Below are positions 34,625 through 47,250 of a stretch of DNA of 64,000 nucleotides, piece after piece (position 1 is the stretch's first letter; the number at the start of each line of letters is the position of its first letter). Source of the stretch: Escarpia spicata (taxonomy: Eukaryota > Annelida > Polychaeta > Sabellida > Siboglinidae); assembly GCA_963995525.1 (NCBI GenBank), contig OZ023206.1:71398490-71462489 (forward strand), read 5' to 3'. The translations under genes and the position numbers were made by a program. The notes below the pieces were generated by a model. It made no database searches and was not told where the DNA came from. It was given only the letters and a program-made list of their open reading frames with translations.

Positions 34625-34692
34625 AACCATTATATTCTTTATAATAATCAGAAACAGTAGTTTACGATTATTATAAAGAATATAATGGTTGA
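34625..34692. repeat. Perfect 26-bp-arm hairpin
   Basis: CAACCATTATATTCTTTATA plus six bases is followed after a 16-base loop by its exact reverse complement. It lies about 80 bases upstream of the MULE-like exon and could be part of that element or a separate MITE end. Confidence 0.85.
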
Positions 34693-34770
34693 CTTTCTTT
34701 TAATTACTAATACATTGACTTTCTTTCCATATATTGCAACATGCATAAGATAAAAAGTTGCTTATTATTT

Positions 34771-35490
34771 TCAGATATTCCCAGGAACAACTTTCCATGG
34801 ATGCACCTTCCACTTCACTCAGGCGACCTGGAGAAAGGTACAAGGACTGGGCTTGTCGATGGCCTACATGCGACAAGAGTCGACCTACAAATGTGTGAGG
34901 CGACTGACAGCGCTGGCCTTCCTGCCTGCAGAGAACACTTTCCAGTTGTATTCGACTCTAACAATGTAACTGTTTATATTAATAAACTGTTACAATTTAT
35001 GTACGTACAACATTCGTTGTAGGTATACTTTACACATTATCCCCTGCAGGTCTGATCACCAAGCCGACTTTTCCATCAAGGATTCAGCATGGCTGTAATT
35101 ACTGCATGGATAGTCATGTTACATCTATTGCAGTGTATTCATTTATACAGATGGGTGAACTGAGACAACGTTGAGTGATTGCAATTTGCCAAAATTTGAA
35201 ACGGCTCAAGTCAGAATCCTTCAATATAATTCCTGTGCTACTGCGACACTGTTTGTGGAGTGCGCTTGTGTCCGATGAAAAACAGTTACTTTTACCACCC
35301 ATACGATTTTGATTCTAGAAAGCAGCAGTGGTAGCCAGCGAAGCCGTCCAGGGTTTGGTAGATTGTTTCGCCGCAACGTGGATGACGCGCCCACTCTGGA
35401 CCCCAGCAGCATGGTCAGTTTACAAGATGGCCATCCGAACCAACAACAACTTGGAAGGGCATAGAAAGCTGAACAGAAGAGCCTTGTAGT
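34771..35490 (+). pseudogene. MULE-type transposase-derived fragments
   Basis: After an acceptor-like TTATTTTCAG, one frame reads FPGTTFHGCTFHFTQATWRK, then LGLSMAYMRQEST and LTALAFLPAE, the MULE transposase-domain pattern found in FLYWCH-type and Mutator-like proteins. After a gap, 35370-35485 reads WTPAAWSVYKMAIRTNNNLE and a degraded HRKLNRR, the C-terminal end of the same domain. Frame breaks and the lost Trp suggest a decayed copy. Confidence 0.65.
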
Positions 35491-35546
35491 CACTGTCACG
35501 ACTGAGTCACTGTCACAACTGAGTCACTGTCACGACTGAGTCACTG
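35484..35546. repeat. 17-bp tandem repeat
   Basis: About 3.6 copies of GTCACTGTCACGACTGA directly after the MULE-like fragment. Confidence 0.9.
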
Positions 35547-35669
35547 TCAGCGATGGAGGTGAAGCCGATTGCTGTCGAGTTTGTCTGCTCAGCCGTTAAA
35601 GTTAAACTTAAAGCATAAGAATATGACTTTCAAGCACAAGCTCCAATTGTTACCTAAGGATAACAGTAA

Positions 35670-35798
35670 TTGGGGTCCGGATCTATTGGGGTCTGGATCT
35701 ATTGGGGTCCAGATCTATTGGGGTCCGGATCTATTGGGGTCCGGATCTATTGGGGTCCTGATCTATTGGGGTCCGGATCTATTGGGGTCTGGATCTTG
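35670..35798. repeat. 16-bp minisatellite
   Basis: Eight copies of TGGGGTCCGGATCTAT with single-base variants. No nearby exon known. Confidence 0.95.
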
Positions 35799-36054
35799 CG
35801 TCTTTAATGTTTTTTAAGTTTGTTGCTTACTGTGTAAACAATAGTAACTACACAGACGGTGTAAGTGCATAATGGCTTCACACTGTCGGGTCAGTGTCTC
35901 AGCCGTGAGTGACAGACCGCAATCTGATTGTCATAGTAAATTAGATAAACAATGGAAAAAAGGAGCATACCTTTTTTAGGTTGGTTATACATTTTATTAT
36001 TTTGGTATGGAAATAAAAAACTCCCCTGAAATCTTGAAGACGAATGAAGACACT

Positions 36055-37133
36055 TACTATTGCATTCCAAATAAGTGTACAGGTCGGAATAACAGTATAG
36101 GGCTGACATTTTCGAAATTATAATAAGAGTATACGGCGGAATAATAGTATAGGGTGGAAATTTCCCAAAATTATAATAACAGTACAGGGTGGAATAAGAG
36201 TATAGGGCGGAAATTTCTTGGAATTATAATAAAAGTACACCTTGGAATAATACTATAAGCCAGTAGTAAGGCGGAATTAAGTTGCAATGTGTGTAATTAT
36301 AATTTTAATTAGTGTCTTTTTGACAATACAACGATATAATTATATGCAAACAGGAGTTGCCTACATCAAACAAACAATAATACTGTATATTAAATCAAAC
36401 GTCGAAACAAAATTCCAAACATAACGCTCCATTTAGTTTGTCTCAGTGATTAGTAGTTTAACACTAACTGATGTGTTAAAAACAGCGAATGAAATATTTA
36501 TATATAATTGTTAGTATTACATTAATAGAAACAATGCAAAATTCTGCGGGATACTCTTTAGGATAATGTATTTAAATTCCGCCAAGCCTGCCACCCTTAA
36601 ATACATAAATGGAGTGATCCACTATGGCTTGATAACTATGTAGCTCTGCCGCATAGCATCGAGCCACGTGAATTGGTCGTGTCGCAAACTTGCCCGCGAA
36701 ACGTCGTTAATCATGCTTTATCGCTCAGCCCTAGACTGCGAGATTCACAATTTACTAGCCATAATACTAACATTCTGGCCACAACATGATCTCAAAAAAC
36801 ATAACAAACCTTTATAATTAGCACATAGGTTCCCCAAGTGCTCCTTTTGTGCATACGTGTAGTTTTTCAATTTGCTAGTGAAAAGATCGCTATCTTCCAT
36901 GATTGGCGTGGTGACCGGCGTAAACAGCGTCGCAAATAAATACATGTAGTGCCTAATAAAAACCGTAAAAGGTGGAACTAACAAAAGTAAATAACCTTAG
37001 ACCCAAATAAAAACATATAGGGTGGAACTGCCAACATTAAATAAGCGTACAGACCCGAATAAGACCGTATTGACTGGCATTTTGTGTCCAAATAAATAGC
37101 CGTACATATATGCTTATTTGGAATGCAATAGTA
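36055..37133. mobile_element. DNA-transposon-like element with 21-bp TIRs and subterminal repeats
   Basis: The ends are exact inverted copies of TACTATTGCATTCCAAATAAG. Just inside the left end lie several repeats of GGCGGAATAA(T/G)AGTATAGG. The right end has related words (on the minus strand CGGTCTTATTCGGGTCTGTACG). Such subterminal arrays are typical of transposase-binding sites. No transposase frame was found, so it looks non-autonomous. The superfamily is not recognised. Confidence 0.55.
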
Positions 37134-37134
37134 C

Positions 37135-37440
37135 ATCGCATCTCTGTAGCGCCGCCGAAGAGATCAAATACTTCGCCGAGGCATAACAAAAATTCCTCCG
37201 AAGACTACTGTGGTGACCAATGCTATAATTCGCCAAGGCGTCCAAACATTTTGTCGTCGAAGCAGTACCTCTGCCAAGCCGACCAAACTTATGCCACCAA
37301 GGCGACCAAAACGCTGCCAATGCGTACAAAATATTTTGCCGTCGCATGCAAAGATTTCGTCGAATCGTCCAAGGATTCCCCACCGACGTGGTATCGCTGC
37401 CGAGGCGACCAGTTACCGCCATATCCGCCCAGCCCACGAC
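37135..37440. repeat. Degenerate ~23-bp tandem array
   Basis: On the minus strand GGTCGCCTTGGTGGCATAAG-type words recur every 21-25 bases with strong divergence (GCCTTGG, GGCTTGGC, GCCTCGG). It abuts the right end of the TIR element. Confidence 0.55.
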
Positions 37441-38978
37441 AAACCCAAACTATGTCTAAACTAAAGTATATTATGTCCGTATGACTATATTATCAGTAGT
37501 TCGACTGGCCTAATAGTTTAATGTATGCAAATACGTTGACCTTTATCTGTTTTATTTCGATATCTAACGACAACTACCGTATTTATGGATGCACATGACG
37601 CGATCTTAGAATAGTAAATAAAATTGACGGCTGACAGAATCAGAGGCGATGTTGCAATAACGTTGCTTTATCGCCCACTTCGCCATACTTTCTTCATCCA
37701 AAACAGTTATTTGATAACGTCATACCGAATTACTGATGCTCCTTAATATATTATACAAAATGGCAAATGCGTCGTATTATATAGCATTTAATATGTGTCA
37801 TTATTGTCATAATCATATATAGTAGTAGTTACATATTTTGTTGTATCGTTGAAACGAAAGCGCTTCGCGGCAACAGATGTACCATGGGTACTGTTTTTAT
37901 TTTCAATTATAGATTAATACAATTATTATAACAGATTTCCCATACACAATGATGTAGCGTTCACGAATATGCTAATTATTTAACAATTGGATATGTTTTT
38001 AAATTACCGTAAGTTCATATTTAGACTTCGTATTTATAGCTAGCCTAGATTATCCAGGCGCCGTGAGGTGGCAGCACCCCATCACTGGGCTTACCATTTT
38101 TATTAATGCGTTTTCAATGTTCGCCACTGGTTTCCGGTTTACCCCCAATCCGGGTAAAGATGCTGATTGACTCTCACGTGCTAACTTTAAAATAAAAAAA
38201 ATTAAATAAGAGTACTGTTTTAGAAGAAGTTAATACAGTGCTTTAAAACTATTTAAAATGTTTACTTGGATTTAAACATGTCACACACAAAATAAACCGA
38301 AATTATACTTTTTTTTCAGCTATTTTTATACCATGTCTGCGTAGCTGCCTTTTAATCACATGCATAATCCCTATGTGGCAGGTCTCGTGGCTGTCAAATA
38401 TTTCGCATCGACGTTGTCTTGCTATACTCGAGCAGAAACAAAACACTAGGTGTGAATAAACACACTATTTATAAATAGAAACAAAAACTAATTAATTTAA
38501 CTAAAGAAAGTGCAATCTGATCTTTATGGTTAAGTGAACAGGGTGTGGGGACAATGGTCTTTGGGCTTCTCGGTTTGAATCCCGTATAATGCTCTAATGT
38601 TTTTGTTTATGTTAACTTAGTTTAAGATACTTTTTATTTTGTACAATACTATTTCGGGCACGGTTTCGTAATTTAATTTCGTTATCGAAAACATACATAA
38701 TATAGAAACATTCTGGAGGACAGACTGGCAGTGAGCAATGGAAGGGCGCGGCTTCAGAACCAGACTCTCTTCCCGGCGAAGTCACGCAGCCGGGCGTGAG
38801 TCGGTTAATTAAGCGAATTAATTTATAGCAAACTCTCAACAAACCGCCATCCATCGTTTCACGATTGTCACATCTTGGTTATAGATTCGCACCACAAAAT
38901 AGTAACTCAACAGTCCGGTTGCAATGTTTTCTCACTCTCGATCTGTTGTTCATATATCTGCCTTTGTAATTGCTCTTC
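37441..38978. other. Intergenic sequence
   Basis: No gene recognised. Around 38533-38580 the words TGGTTAAGTG and GGTTTGAATCC resemble the A and B boxes of a tRNA at suitable spacing, but the acceptor stem does not pair. It is at most a tRNA-derived SINE head or a tRNA relic. Confidence 0.4.
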
Positions 38979-39983
38979 CAGCGCTGGGTCCCATTACGTG
39001 ATTGGAACTGTATTTGTAATAGATTACAGCCAAAACGTAATTATAATTATAATTTATTCTGATTTTGAAAATATTGTGTAATTGTAATTGATTATTTTGT
39101 GTAATTTAAATCAATTACGCAGGTTTTCTGACATCGCCCGCTTTATCTAAAACCGAAATGCCCCACAGATTGTTTAATAATAAACCTAACAAAATACCAA
39201 TTGCCTCACTTGTGATCCCAATGGGTCATTCCCTAAATGTGCTACAAGGAAAACAATGAAGAAACCATGCAGCTATGCACTGTAACTGGCATTGTCTAAG
39301 ACTACTGTTTGCACAAAGGGTGGATTAGCACTTGTCACTGTCCAAGCGTCAATAACGCCTTTGTTTTTTAACCAGGCTGCTAGGTGCTACTGCAAACTGG
39401 CTAATCTGGTCTAGAGGCTGTCCGAGTCAAAGTACTTCTTCAGAAGAGGATTCTAGCAGTTCTTAGCAGTTAGCCTATGAGAGCAACAAAGGCATTTTTA
39501 TTATGGATTTCCTGGCTTGTTTAATTACTTGCAATTGTAGTTATTAACTAGAGGTTTCTGACTGGGAAAGTTTGCCACTTGAAACGAAGCCTTCGTTGCT
39601 TCAATGTCATCAATGTACACAACACTATATAATAAATATTATTTTATTGTATAAATCATCTTTGCACCTCATTTATTGACTTCAATTCCAATTTAATTAT
39701 TTTTTGTGATTTTTATAAATTTTATTCAAATTGAGACCATTTGTTTTTTTCAATTCTAATTCATGGTTGATCCGTCCGACCCTACATATCAGCCAGTGCA
39801 TGTTATATAATTGATACACTTTTCAGTAGATCCCATTAATGCATCTGTAATTGTAATTGAAAACTTAGTGGAGGAATTGTAATTGATCTGAAATTTGTAG
39901 AAGTGTAATTGTAAGTGTAATTGAAATGAAAAATGAAAAATAATTGTAATTGATTTGATTTTGTGTAATTGGACCCACCCCTG
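38979..39983. mobile_element. hAT-like non-autonomous element
   Basis: The left end CAGCGCTGGGTCCCATTAC and the inverted right end CAGGGGTGGGTCCAATTAC form imperfect TIRs of the CAGGG type seen in hAT elements. The flanking octamers TGCTCTTC and TCCTTTTC match at six of eight positions, as expected for an aged 8-bp target duplication. Both subterminal regions are rich in GTAATTGTAATTG. No transposase frame. Confidence 0.5.
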
Positions 39984-40219
39984 TCCTTTTCACATGTAGG
40001 CCTTATATACCCCACGAATAATTTGTTTTCTTCCTTTCTTTTTCCATACGCCGGCCTCTTCTGTTGATCTATGTTCACTTAGATCCTTGCTCTTTCATGC
40101 ATGCCCTTGATGTACATGTCTTGTCCTGCCCATTTCAATATGATCCAAGCTAGCCTTTTTTATTACATGCTTCTTCATTCCAATCTCTTATCGCAATTCC
40201 TTGTAGCTTCTGCTCTCAT

Positions 40220-41209
40220 CAGGGGCGAATCCAGAGAGGGTAGTCGGGGGGGGGGGAGACACAAATGTCTGCTGGAGCCGAACCAAATGGTGTAGAAAAT
40301 GTTTCGCTGCCGCCGCAACTTAAACGATTCTTCGCTGTCTCGGCTTGACTGTTGGCATCGAAAGACGAAGACGGGGGGGGGGGGGGGGGGGGGGGGGCGT
40401 CAGCTCTTCTTCAGCTTCTCCACTGGCTGGCCTGGCTCGACCTCAATCGGGGAGGGGGGTGCCATTGAACGTTGCGGCAACAACATTCAACAACAATCCC
40501 CAGCCCTCACCACTCCCATCACCCGTCTTCCGATATCATGATCCGACAGCGTGACAGCGGGGTGGTAATTCGTCCCGTTACCTATGGAAGAGATATTGTC
40601 AGGACTGAGTGGAGTGTAAAACAATAAGAACCTGTAAGAATGTCTGAATTAAGACGGAATCAATGACTGTAATTAAAGTTCTCACGCACCCTCAAAACGT
40701 ACGTATGCAGCATGATTATAAAAAATAGTACTGCGCACGCTCATAAATGTATGTTTATTGTTCAGTTTGATCGAGAAGTGAAATGCACGCCTATACATGT
40801 GGGTGCGCGCTGGCGTGCGTGCGTGCGTGCGTGCGTGCGTGAACTCAGGGATCCAGGGGGACCTGATGGGCACGTGCGCGCGTGTGTCTACGAGTATGTG
40901 TGTGTACGTGCCCCTAGACGTTTTTGAATGAGCTCCCGTTACGTGCCCACCTATAGACCTATGGAATGTACCCCCGTTTAGGTTGGAAGATTACAAGAAG
41001 CTGAAGTGACGGTAGCGCGGTCTATTTCAACAATTTTCAACAGCATCCACGGCCTCCCCACCCCGTATTCCAATGTCATGATCGGACAGCGCGACAGCGC
41101 AGTCGTGCCGAAGCTTGGGCTCAGATCACCCAATATATGAATTTGGTTCCGCCGCCAGTAGAGGTTTTTTCCCCCTCCCCCTAGACTACCCTTCCAGGAT
41201 CCATCCCTG
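40220..41209. mobile_element. CAGGGG-type TIR element with internal poly-G
   Basis: The left end (CAGGGGCGAATCC, then GAGGGTAGTC and a G run) and the inverted right end (CAGGGATGGATCC, then GAAGGGTAGTC and a G-rich run) match for about 45 bases. No target duplication was found. Inside are a 23-base G run (40375-40397), GTGC repeats (40808-40842) and two similar segments sharing TCATGATC(C/G)GACAGCG (about 40535 and 41075). Confidence 0.5.
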
Positions 41210-41312
41210 GTGTGCGCGTGTGCGCGTGTGCGCGTGCGTGCGTGTGTTCGTTCGTTCGTTTGGGCGTGCGTGCGTTCGTATGTACATACCAGTGTGCGTG
41301 TGTATGACATAA
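41210..41312. repeat. GTGCGTG / GTTC microsatellite
   Basis: Alternating GTGTGCGCGTG, CGTTCGTTCGTT and GTGTGCGTG words next to the right end of the TIR element. Confidence 0.8.
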
Positions 41313-42056
41313 TGAAATAAGATCACACGTAATCTGATATCCTCAAAATCTATATAAAAAAAAATATATATATTTTTGAAATAAAAAAGTGGCATATGAC
41401 GGCTTTGGGTCCTTTGCGTTGAACAGTGACACGTTGTTGTATGATCAGGACGAGTCCACGTTGGCATTGTAAGGCTAAACAGGTAGGAGCAAGATGGGTG
41501 TTATTAATTAATAATGATCAATGAAACAGTGGTAGAAAGTTGCCGGTCATAATTGTTTTATTGTATCTTATGTCGTGTTAACATTTTTGCACGCCTGACA
41601 CTTAGTTCAGTAAACGTAGATATATAATGCTGTGTATGTGTTTTTTGTTTGAGTAAATTGATTTCAATGAATACGACAAAGATCGCGTATGCATGATTGA
41701 CACAGGCAAAGGTTATGAACGCCTATACATAAATGCAGAACAGTACCGTAGTAGGCTGCGGAATTGTGGGATATGTAGCATCCCCCCTCATTATTTGCAT
41801 ATATATGTGGTAATGGCCGTCCGGCGGGTAGAGGAGGAAGAAATTATTTGACAAACACATCAGAGAAATCTTCTTTCCGAACAGTGTTAAATTTGCTACG
41901 GAGCACAATAGCCGCACAGGGATGTGTAAAATATACAGCGTTCTGTGTGTGTTCTTTACAGGGCGCGAATTGTGTCGCTCAGGGAATTAATTGTGCCGTT
42001 ATGTGTAGTAACAGCATTTCATTTGGGGTCTGGTCATCGCGTTTGGCACCAAAACA
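41313..42056 (+). promoter_or_regulatory. Probable 5' region of the TBC1D12/14-like gene
   Basis: No coding signal. TTCTTTACAG at about 41952-41961 could be an acceptor for the first coding exon, making the upstream part promoter or untranslated exon. No TATA box could be assigned with confidence. Confidence 0.3.
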
Positions 42057-43357
42057 ATGGGGGTGCGCGACTTCGGGGGTGCAGGATTGATGCCCGCTAT
42101 GTCGAACGAACACCCGTCCAATGGGTCACCATTGAACGTTAGCGTGGATGTGATCGGTGACATGCCCATGGACAAACTTCTAGACATCGGCGATTTGTCA
42201 GAGACGTTTAAAAGCGAGACAAGTAAATACAGATCGATGCTTGTCGATGAGGTACGAAGTATCGGCGAAGACACCCCATTGTCAGGGTTGGATTACGCAA
42301 GCAGTGTCAGTAAGATGCAGGGTGACGATGTATCACTACGTTCTGCACACGAATTATCAACCAGCCTGCCGAATCTGAATGTCAGCATCGATACAGATGC
42401 AGTACATACAGTGAATGAAGTCAACATCAGGAACAGTCTGTCAGACATCTTCAGCAAACCCAACACATTAGTTTTTTCACGGGGCACACTCTGCCCCGGA
42501 AAAAATGGGTCGCTGTCAGAACTGAAAGCCCTTGAGCCTTTGCGGGATGATGAAAAACCAGGGGAAAATTGTCAGCATGTGTGTTCCGCCCAAGAAACCA
42601 GTCCAAATGGCAACCACCATTCAACAGTGTTGCAGAATATTCCACCCACAAAGAGACAAGCGAATCTGCCCAGTACTAAGAGGGCAGAGCCGACAGGGAG
42701 ACATAATTCGTCGGGTGGTTGTGATGGAGACAGTTTGTCAGATAGTCACATGTGTGAGAGAACTCCAACTGTGATCACAGGTAACATATCGTCTGCCACT
42801 TGGGGTGGTGCCCAGTGCGTGGCACTACGGACTCCAGCGGGACGCACCAACATTGACACAGAAGACAGTCAGGTTGGTGCCACCCTCAGTCAAGAATCAG
42901 ATGTTTCTAACAGGAGCAGCTGTCAAACTGTTGTCGATGTCGAACAGGAAAGAATGCCATCAAACATGTCGGAATCGCTACAGAATGATAGCTATGATGA
43001 CAGCTGCATTGATGAAACAACAACATTTGACGTGCGGCGGAGTGACATCATGTCCAGTGATCACTGCTGCGACAGACTATCAAAGACAGATGCTTCGTCG
43101 TTTTCAAGTATATCTAGTCTTGGCACGGGGACAGACTTGTCAGCTTCGGCTAATTCTTGTAGCGATGATATTGGTGACTCTCTCGAAGCTGCTGCTGATT
43201 TTCCAGATGACCGATTTGTTGATATTAACTTGCACCCCGGGAATACGTATGAGAGGTCAAAGACACTTGGGTCTGAAGACAGCGGCTTTGATGAGAAACA
43301 GATGCATCAGTTTGACACAAAACCAAAACGGAGGGGAATCACTGAGTTTTTGACAAG
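42057..43357 (+). CDS. TBC1D12/TBC1D14-like Rab-GAP, first coding exon
   Basis: The ATG at 42057 (context AAACAATGG; an alternative ATG at 42099) opens 433 codons ending at the donor AG|GTAAGT, phase 2. The encoded region is rich in Ser, Asp, Thr and Asn, lacks any globular domain and looks disordered. It contains SLPNLNVSID and SEDSGFDEKQ-type phospho-site clusters and ends RRGITEFLTR, which joins exon 2 in frame. TBC1D12 and TBC1D14 bind Rab11-positive recycling membranes, and TBC1D14 acts in autophagy; both have long disordered N-termini before a C-terminal TBC domain. The family call rests mainly on exon 2. Confidence 0.6.
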
Positions 43358-44401
43358 GTAAGTCATAATTAATGTAATTCATATTAGTACTTGTCATTAT
43401 GTGAATCTAAGCTGCTGAAATTATGACCTGGCTTAGTGTGCTTGCTTGCGTACATGAGTTAATTGGATAGGAGGGGAGAGAAGGAGATTTTGGGTGTGCG
43501 GAATAACATTTTGAGAACTGTTGGGGAAAGACCAACCAAATACTCGGATATGGCATGGATGTACAGTAATGTTTAATAATGTATTCATTCTTACATAGGA
43601 CAATACATCAATAGTAGAAATGTTTACGCTACACCATATTTCAGACGTTAACTAGTTCTTCTGCACGTATTTCTGTTTATTTACACGATAATTGTATTCT
43701 TATAGATTGAACTCTGAAAACAAAAACATTTTTCCTGGTCGTCTGCCATGCCACAACATGCTGTATCCTCAGCATGTTGAGGCTAGGCGTGTATTGGAAA
43801 AACAAGAAATTATGTATTGATTCTGTTTCTGATATTGCATAAATGCTAACTCTATGGCTCTACGAGACCAATGCAATTGGCGTTGACTTTTATAGATTTT
43901 TGGGATACCAGTATAAGGCATGGCCAATTTTGCAGCGAACGACTGTTGTAAATTAACTTCCAAGGCATGACAGTCAGTTGCCTGGCTGCAGGTACACTGC
44001 AAAATTTTTGTGAAAAAAATGTATGGTTTATACTTCCTTTGCCAGTTTTCATCTGTGGAATGTTGTCTAAATGTGAATCTTGTTAAATTAATATGGATAG
44101 GAAATAGGTGAATACCTGACATACATCAACATGTTAGCATTAGAAAGGCCCACAGCAACAACTGATACTTCGAAAGAACTTGTTGCAGCAATACAACATT
44201 TATACTGTCCAAACAACTGGCCATATTGCAGCTGTGCCACTTGTGTAGAGAAATAAGTACTTTCCAGTCCAAAATACTTTAAATTGCATCATATCCCTAT
44301 GTTACTATATACCTGAACACGTTAGTGTGCATTTAAATTCACAGTTTTTGCATGTTTCTTAAAATTGTACAAAACACTCACCAAAAATGAGATTTTGGTA
44401 T

Positions 44402-44443
<42 letters not shown>

Positions 44444-45959
44444 CATCACATCATTGTCACACTTTGTGTTAGCTCTCAGTAAAGCAAATTTGCAAAATTA
44501 AATGTCTCTGTCACTCTGACAGTAACATGCAAAACCTTTGAACTTTGATGCAACAAATTGGGCAGATTTTCATGTACACAATCATGTGTGCAATGTCACT
44601 ATCTTAGATTTTCAGGTACACAATCATGTGTGCAATGTCACTATCTTAGACGTATTGTATTGACGTCAGCACCATTTCCTGGTCTTTTCCATTGTATATT
44701 ATGAAGTGAGATTAATTGTTCAGTATGAATAGCCCAGTATCCTGCCCTTGCAATGCTGGCACAGTTGTCATTGTCAGGCATTGCTGCTGTTATTACAAAT
44801 ATTTAATCTGGCAAAGATTTCCTAGTACAAATGGCTCAATTGGAACATCGTTTTGTGATTTTTATTTTATGTGAATTGGTGAGTTCAGATATTATACGTA
44901 CCTGAACTTTTAACATTTGAAGTTTAATGCTACCATCATGGCCAGTCTAAAAACATAGTACTTTACATTTAAATAATCTTTATTTTAATTACTTTTCTTA
45001 CTGTGATCCATTGTTTAGCTTGGATTCACCTCAGTAAGCAGGTGTTGTTTTATGTCAATTGTGCAGGACGTTTAATCTTTACAACTACTGATACCTGTAC
45101 ATTGAGTATTGACCTAACAGACTGTTCACAGTGTGACATTCTACTGGCAGCACCAGCCAGTGATAAACATGAGTGAGGATATGGCTTATCTCGGAGGCCT
45201 TGGGAGCCAACTACAGACTAAATACAGTTAGGACCTTGACCATTGACCAAGTTGATGTGTATTTCCTCCACTCTGACCTTAAGCTGCCCCAATAATGATG
45301 TATAGTCCACATTAGCCAGTTGTGTGTGGATGTCCAGTCTGGAATTAGTGGCCAACATCTTTTGGGGTTAACCTTAGAGTCAGTTGTTGTGGTAAGAATA
45401 TCTGCGCTCAGAGTAGAACTGGGCGAGTGTTAGATATTTGCAAAATGATGGGGGGATACCTCTAAGAGTCTTGGGGCACATGACTTACATTTAACTAATT
45501 AAGTTTGAGTAGGAGTTCTAAGTTGATTATCAACATTCATACCCCTTGGCTACAGGCAACCTGTGTCTTGTTCTTCAGTAGAATACTGATTACTGAGAAT
45601 AGTTACAAGCGGCTCATTGAACATACAGCACATCAAATAACCCGAGCTAGTAGCATTGTGTTACCATTACTTATTATTAATTATTTATGTTACTTATTAC
45701 TGACTTAACATAATAAATTATGTTCTCTTTTTGATTACATTAATGTCATTATCCTTATCTGTACATGTGTGTGTGTGCATGCGCGCGTATGTGGGGCATA
45801 GTTAGAACGGAGGGGAGTTTTTTGGGAACTCACAAATACGACTTCATAGAAAAGTTAAAATAACCCCGTTCTTGGAATCCAGAATGCTCGATTGAAGCAC
45901 CAGCACATTTGGCAGTATTACACATTCGCACACAACTGTTGTGCTGTTCTGAAACATTG

Positions 45960-46145
45960 TTGTTTGGTAAAACAAAAGTCCAGAGGACATCAGAGACTAA
46001 AAATAGTAGATCTACTCATCTCGTCTGTCAAGTTGGTGTAGACAGAGCACAATGGAACTGCAACAAACAACTTGTAGTTAGGAGGGCCATGATCACCAAC
46101 ATTTGCGACAAACATGACACTTAGAAGAAGAATACTATAAAAATT
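45960..46145 (+). mobile_element. RTE-like LINE 3' end, short copy
   Basis: It reads GGGCCATGATCACCAACATT and then GACACTTAGAAGAAGAA, matching the longer copy at 58600-59150 up to its GAA-rich tail. Confidence 0.65.
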
Positions 46146-47250
46146 GGCAAATTCTTTTGTGCCTAAATCCTTGGAAACCAAGCTCATGTGCATAAATTGT
46201 ATGTATACAATTGTATGTATACAATTGTATGTTTTACTTTTAGAATCTAGGTGTTGTACAGTGTCTAAAGTCTCATTAAACAGTCAGCCCACAGATTTAC
46301 CATTAGTTGACTGGTTTGAAGTACCATCTATGAACTGAAGTGACGTGACTGGCATCTATGAATAAATTCAGTTTGAAGTATGTCTGTATGTACATTCTAA
46401 ATTGTAGTAGGTTCCCGGTAATCCCGGTATATACTATAGGATGATCATTTGGAAAAATACCAGTTTACATTAAAATTTAGTATAATATTGAGGTTCCGCT
46501 TAATGTAATGAAACATTGAAAATCAAATTGCAGAAATATGTAATTGTATATATATATATATATTCAGTCAGTGTATTACCCATTATAAATTATAGTTTTT
46601 AAACCATGTCCACAGATAAATCGATACATGTGTCTGACTTCATGTATGTGACTTAATAGCACTTGACATGTCATTCTGTATGTGAAAAACTACCATTATG
46701 CAGTAAAAAATGCAGCACTAGTTTCCAAGTCTGGATGTATTTCTAAGGATGTGCTAACAGTAACACATTTATTTAAATGGTTATGGCAAGAGGTGAGCAA
46801 CGAGCTGCAAATGACCGACATTAAATATTGAGGTAAAAATATTGATACTTCTGTATAAGCAAATACTGTTGAGTTGACAGAACAATATAGGATCAAGTGT
46901 CATGGGTGAAAGTATCAAACTGATATGTGCAACACCTGCCTTGATGGCTGTCCTCAGATTAGTTACATAATCTCAATATTACCTGATGACGTGTATCGAG
47001 TGTGGTTCGTAAATGGTGGCACTTCAGCATGAGAAAATATTTAATTAAGTAAAAATTTGAATTGGTGAGGTTGGTTTTCTTTCTAATATTTAGTTGTTGC
47101 TTTCATGTAAATGAGGTATAGCTTCCTCAATTTGATATTTGAATTTGTCTCGTTTTAGATTCCTTTTGCGAAAAAATGTGACTAGATGGTAGGGATTGCT
47201 AGCACGTTTGTACAAATTTAAGTTTTGATTAGTTTAAAAATTGGTGAAAC

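Noticed and set aside
38524..38590. tRNA gene
   Set aside because: A- and B-box-like words are present but the acceptor and anticodon stems do not pair, so at most a relic.
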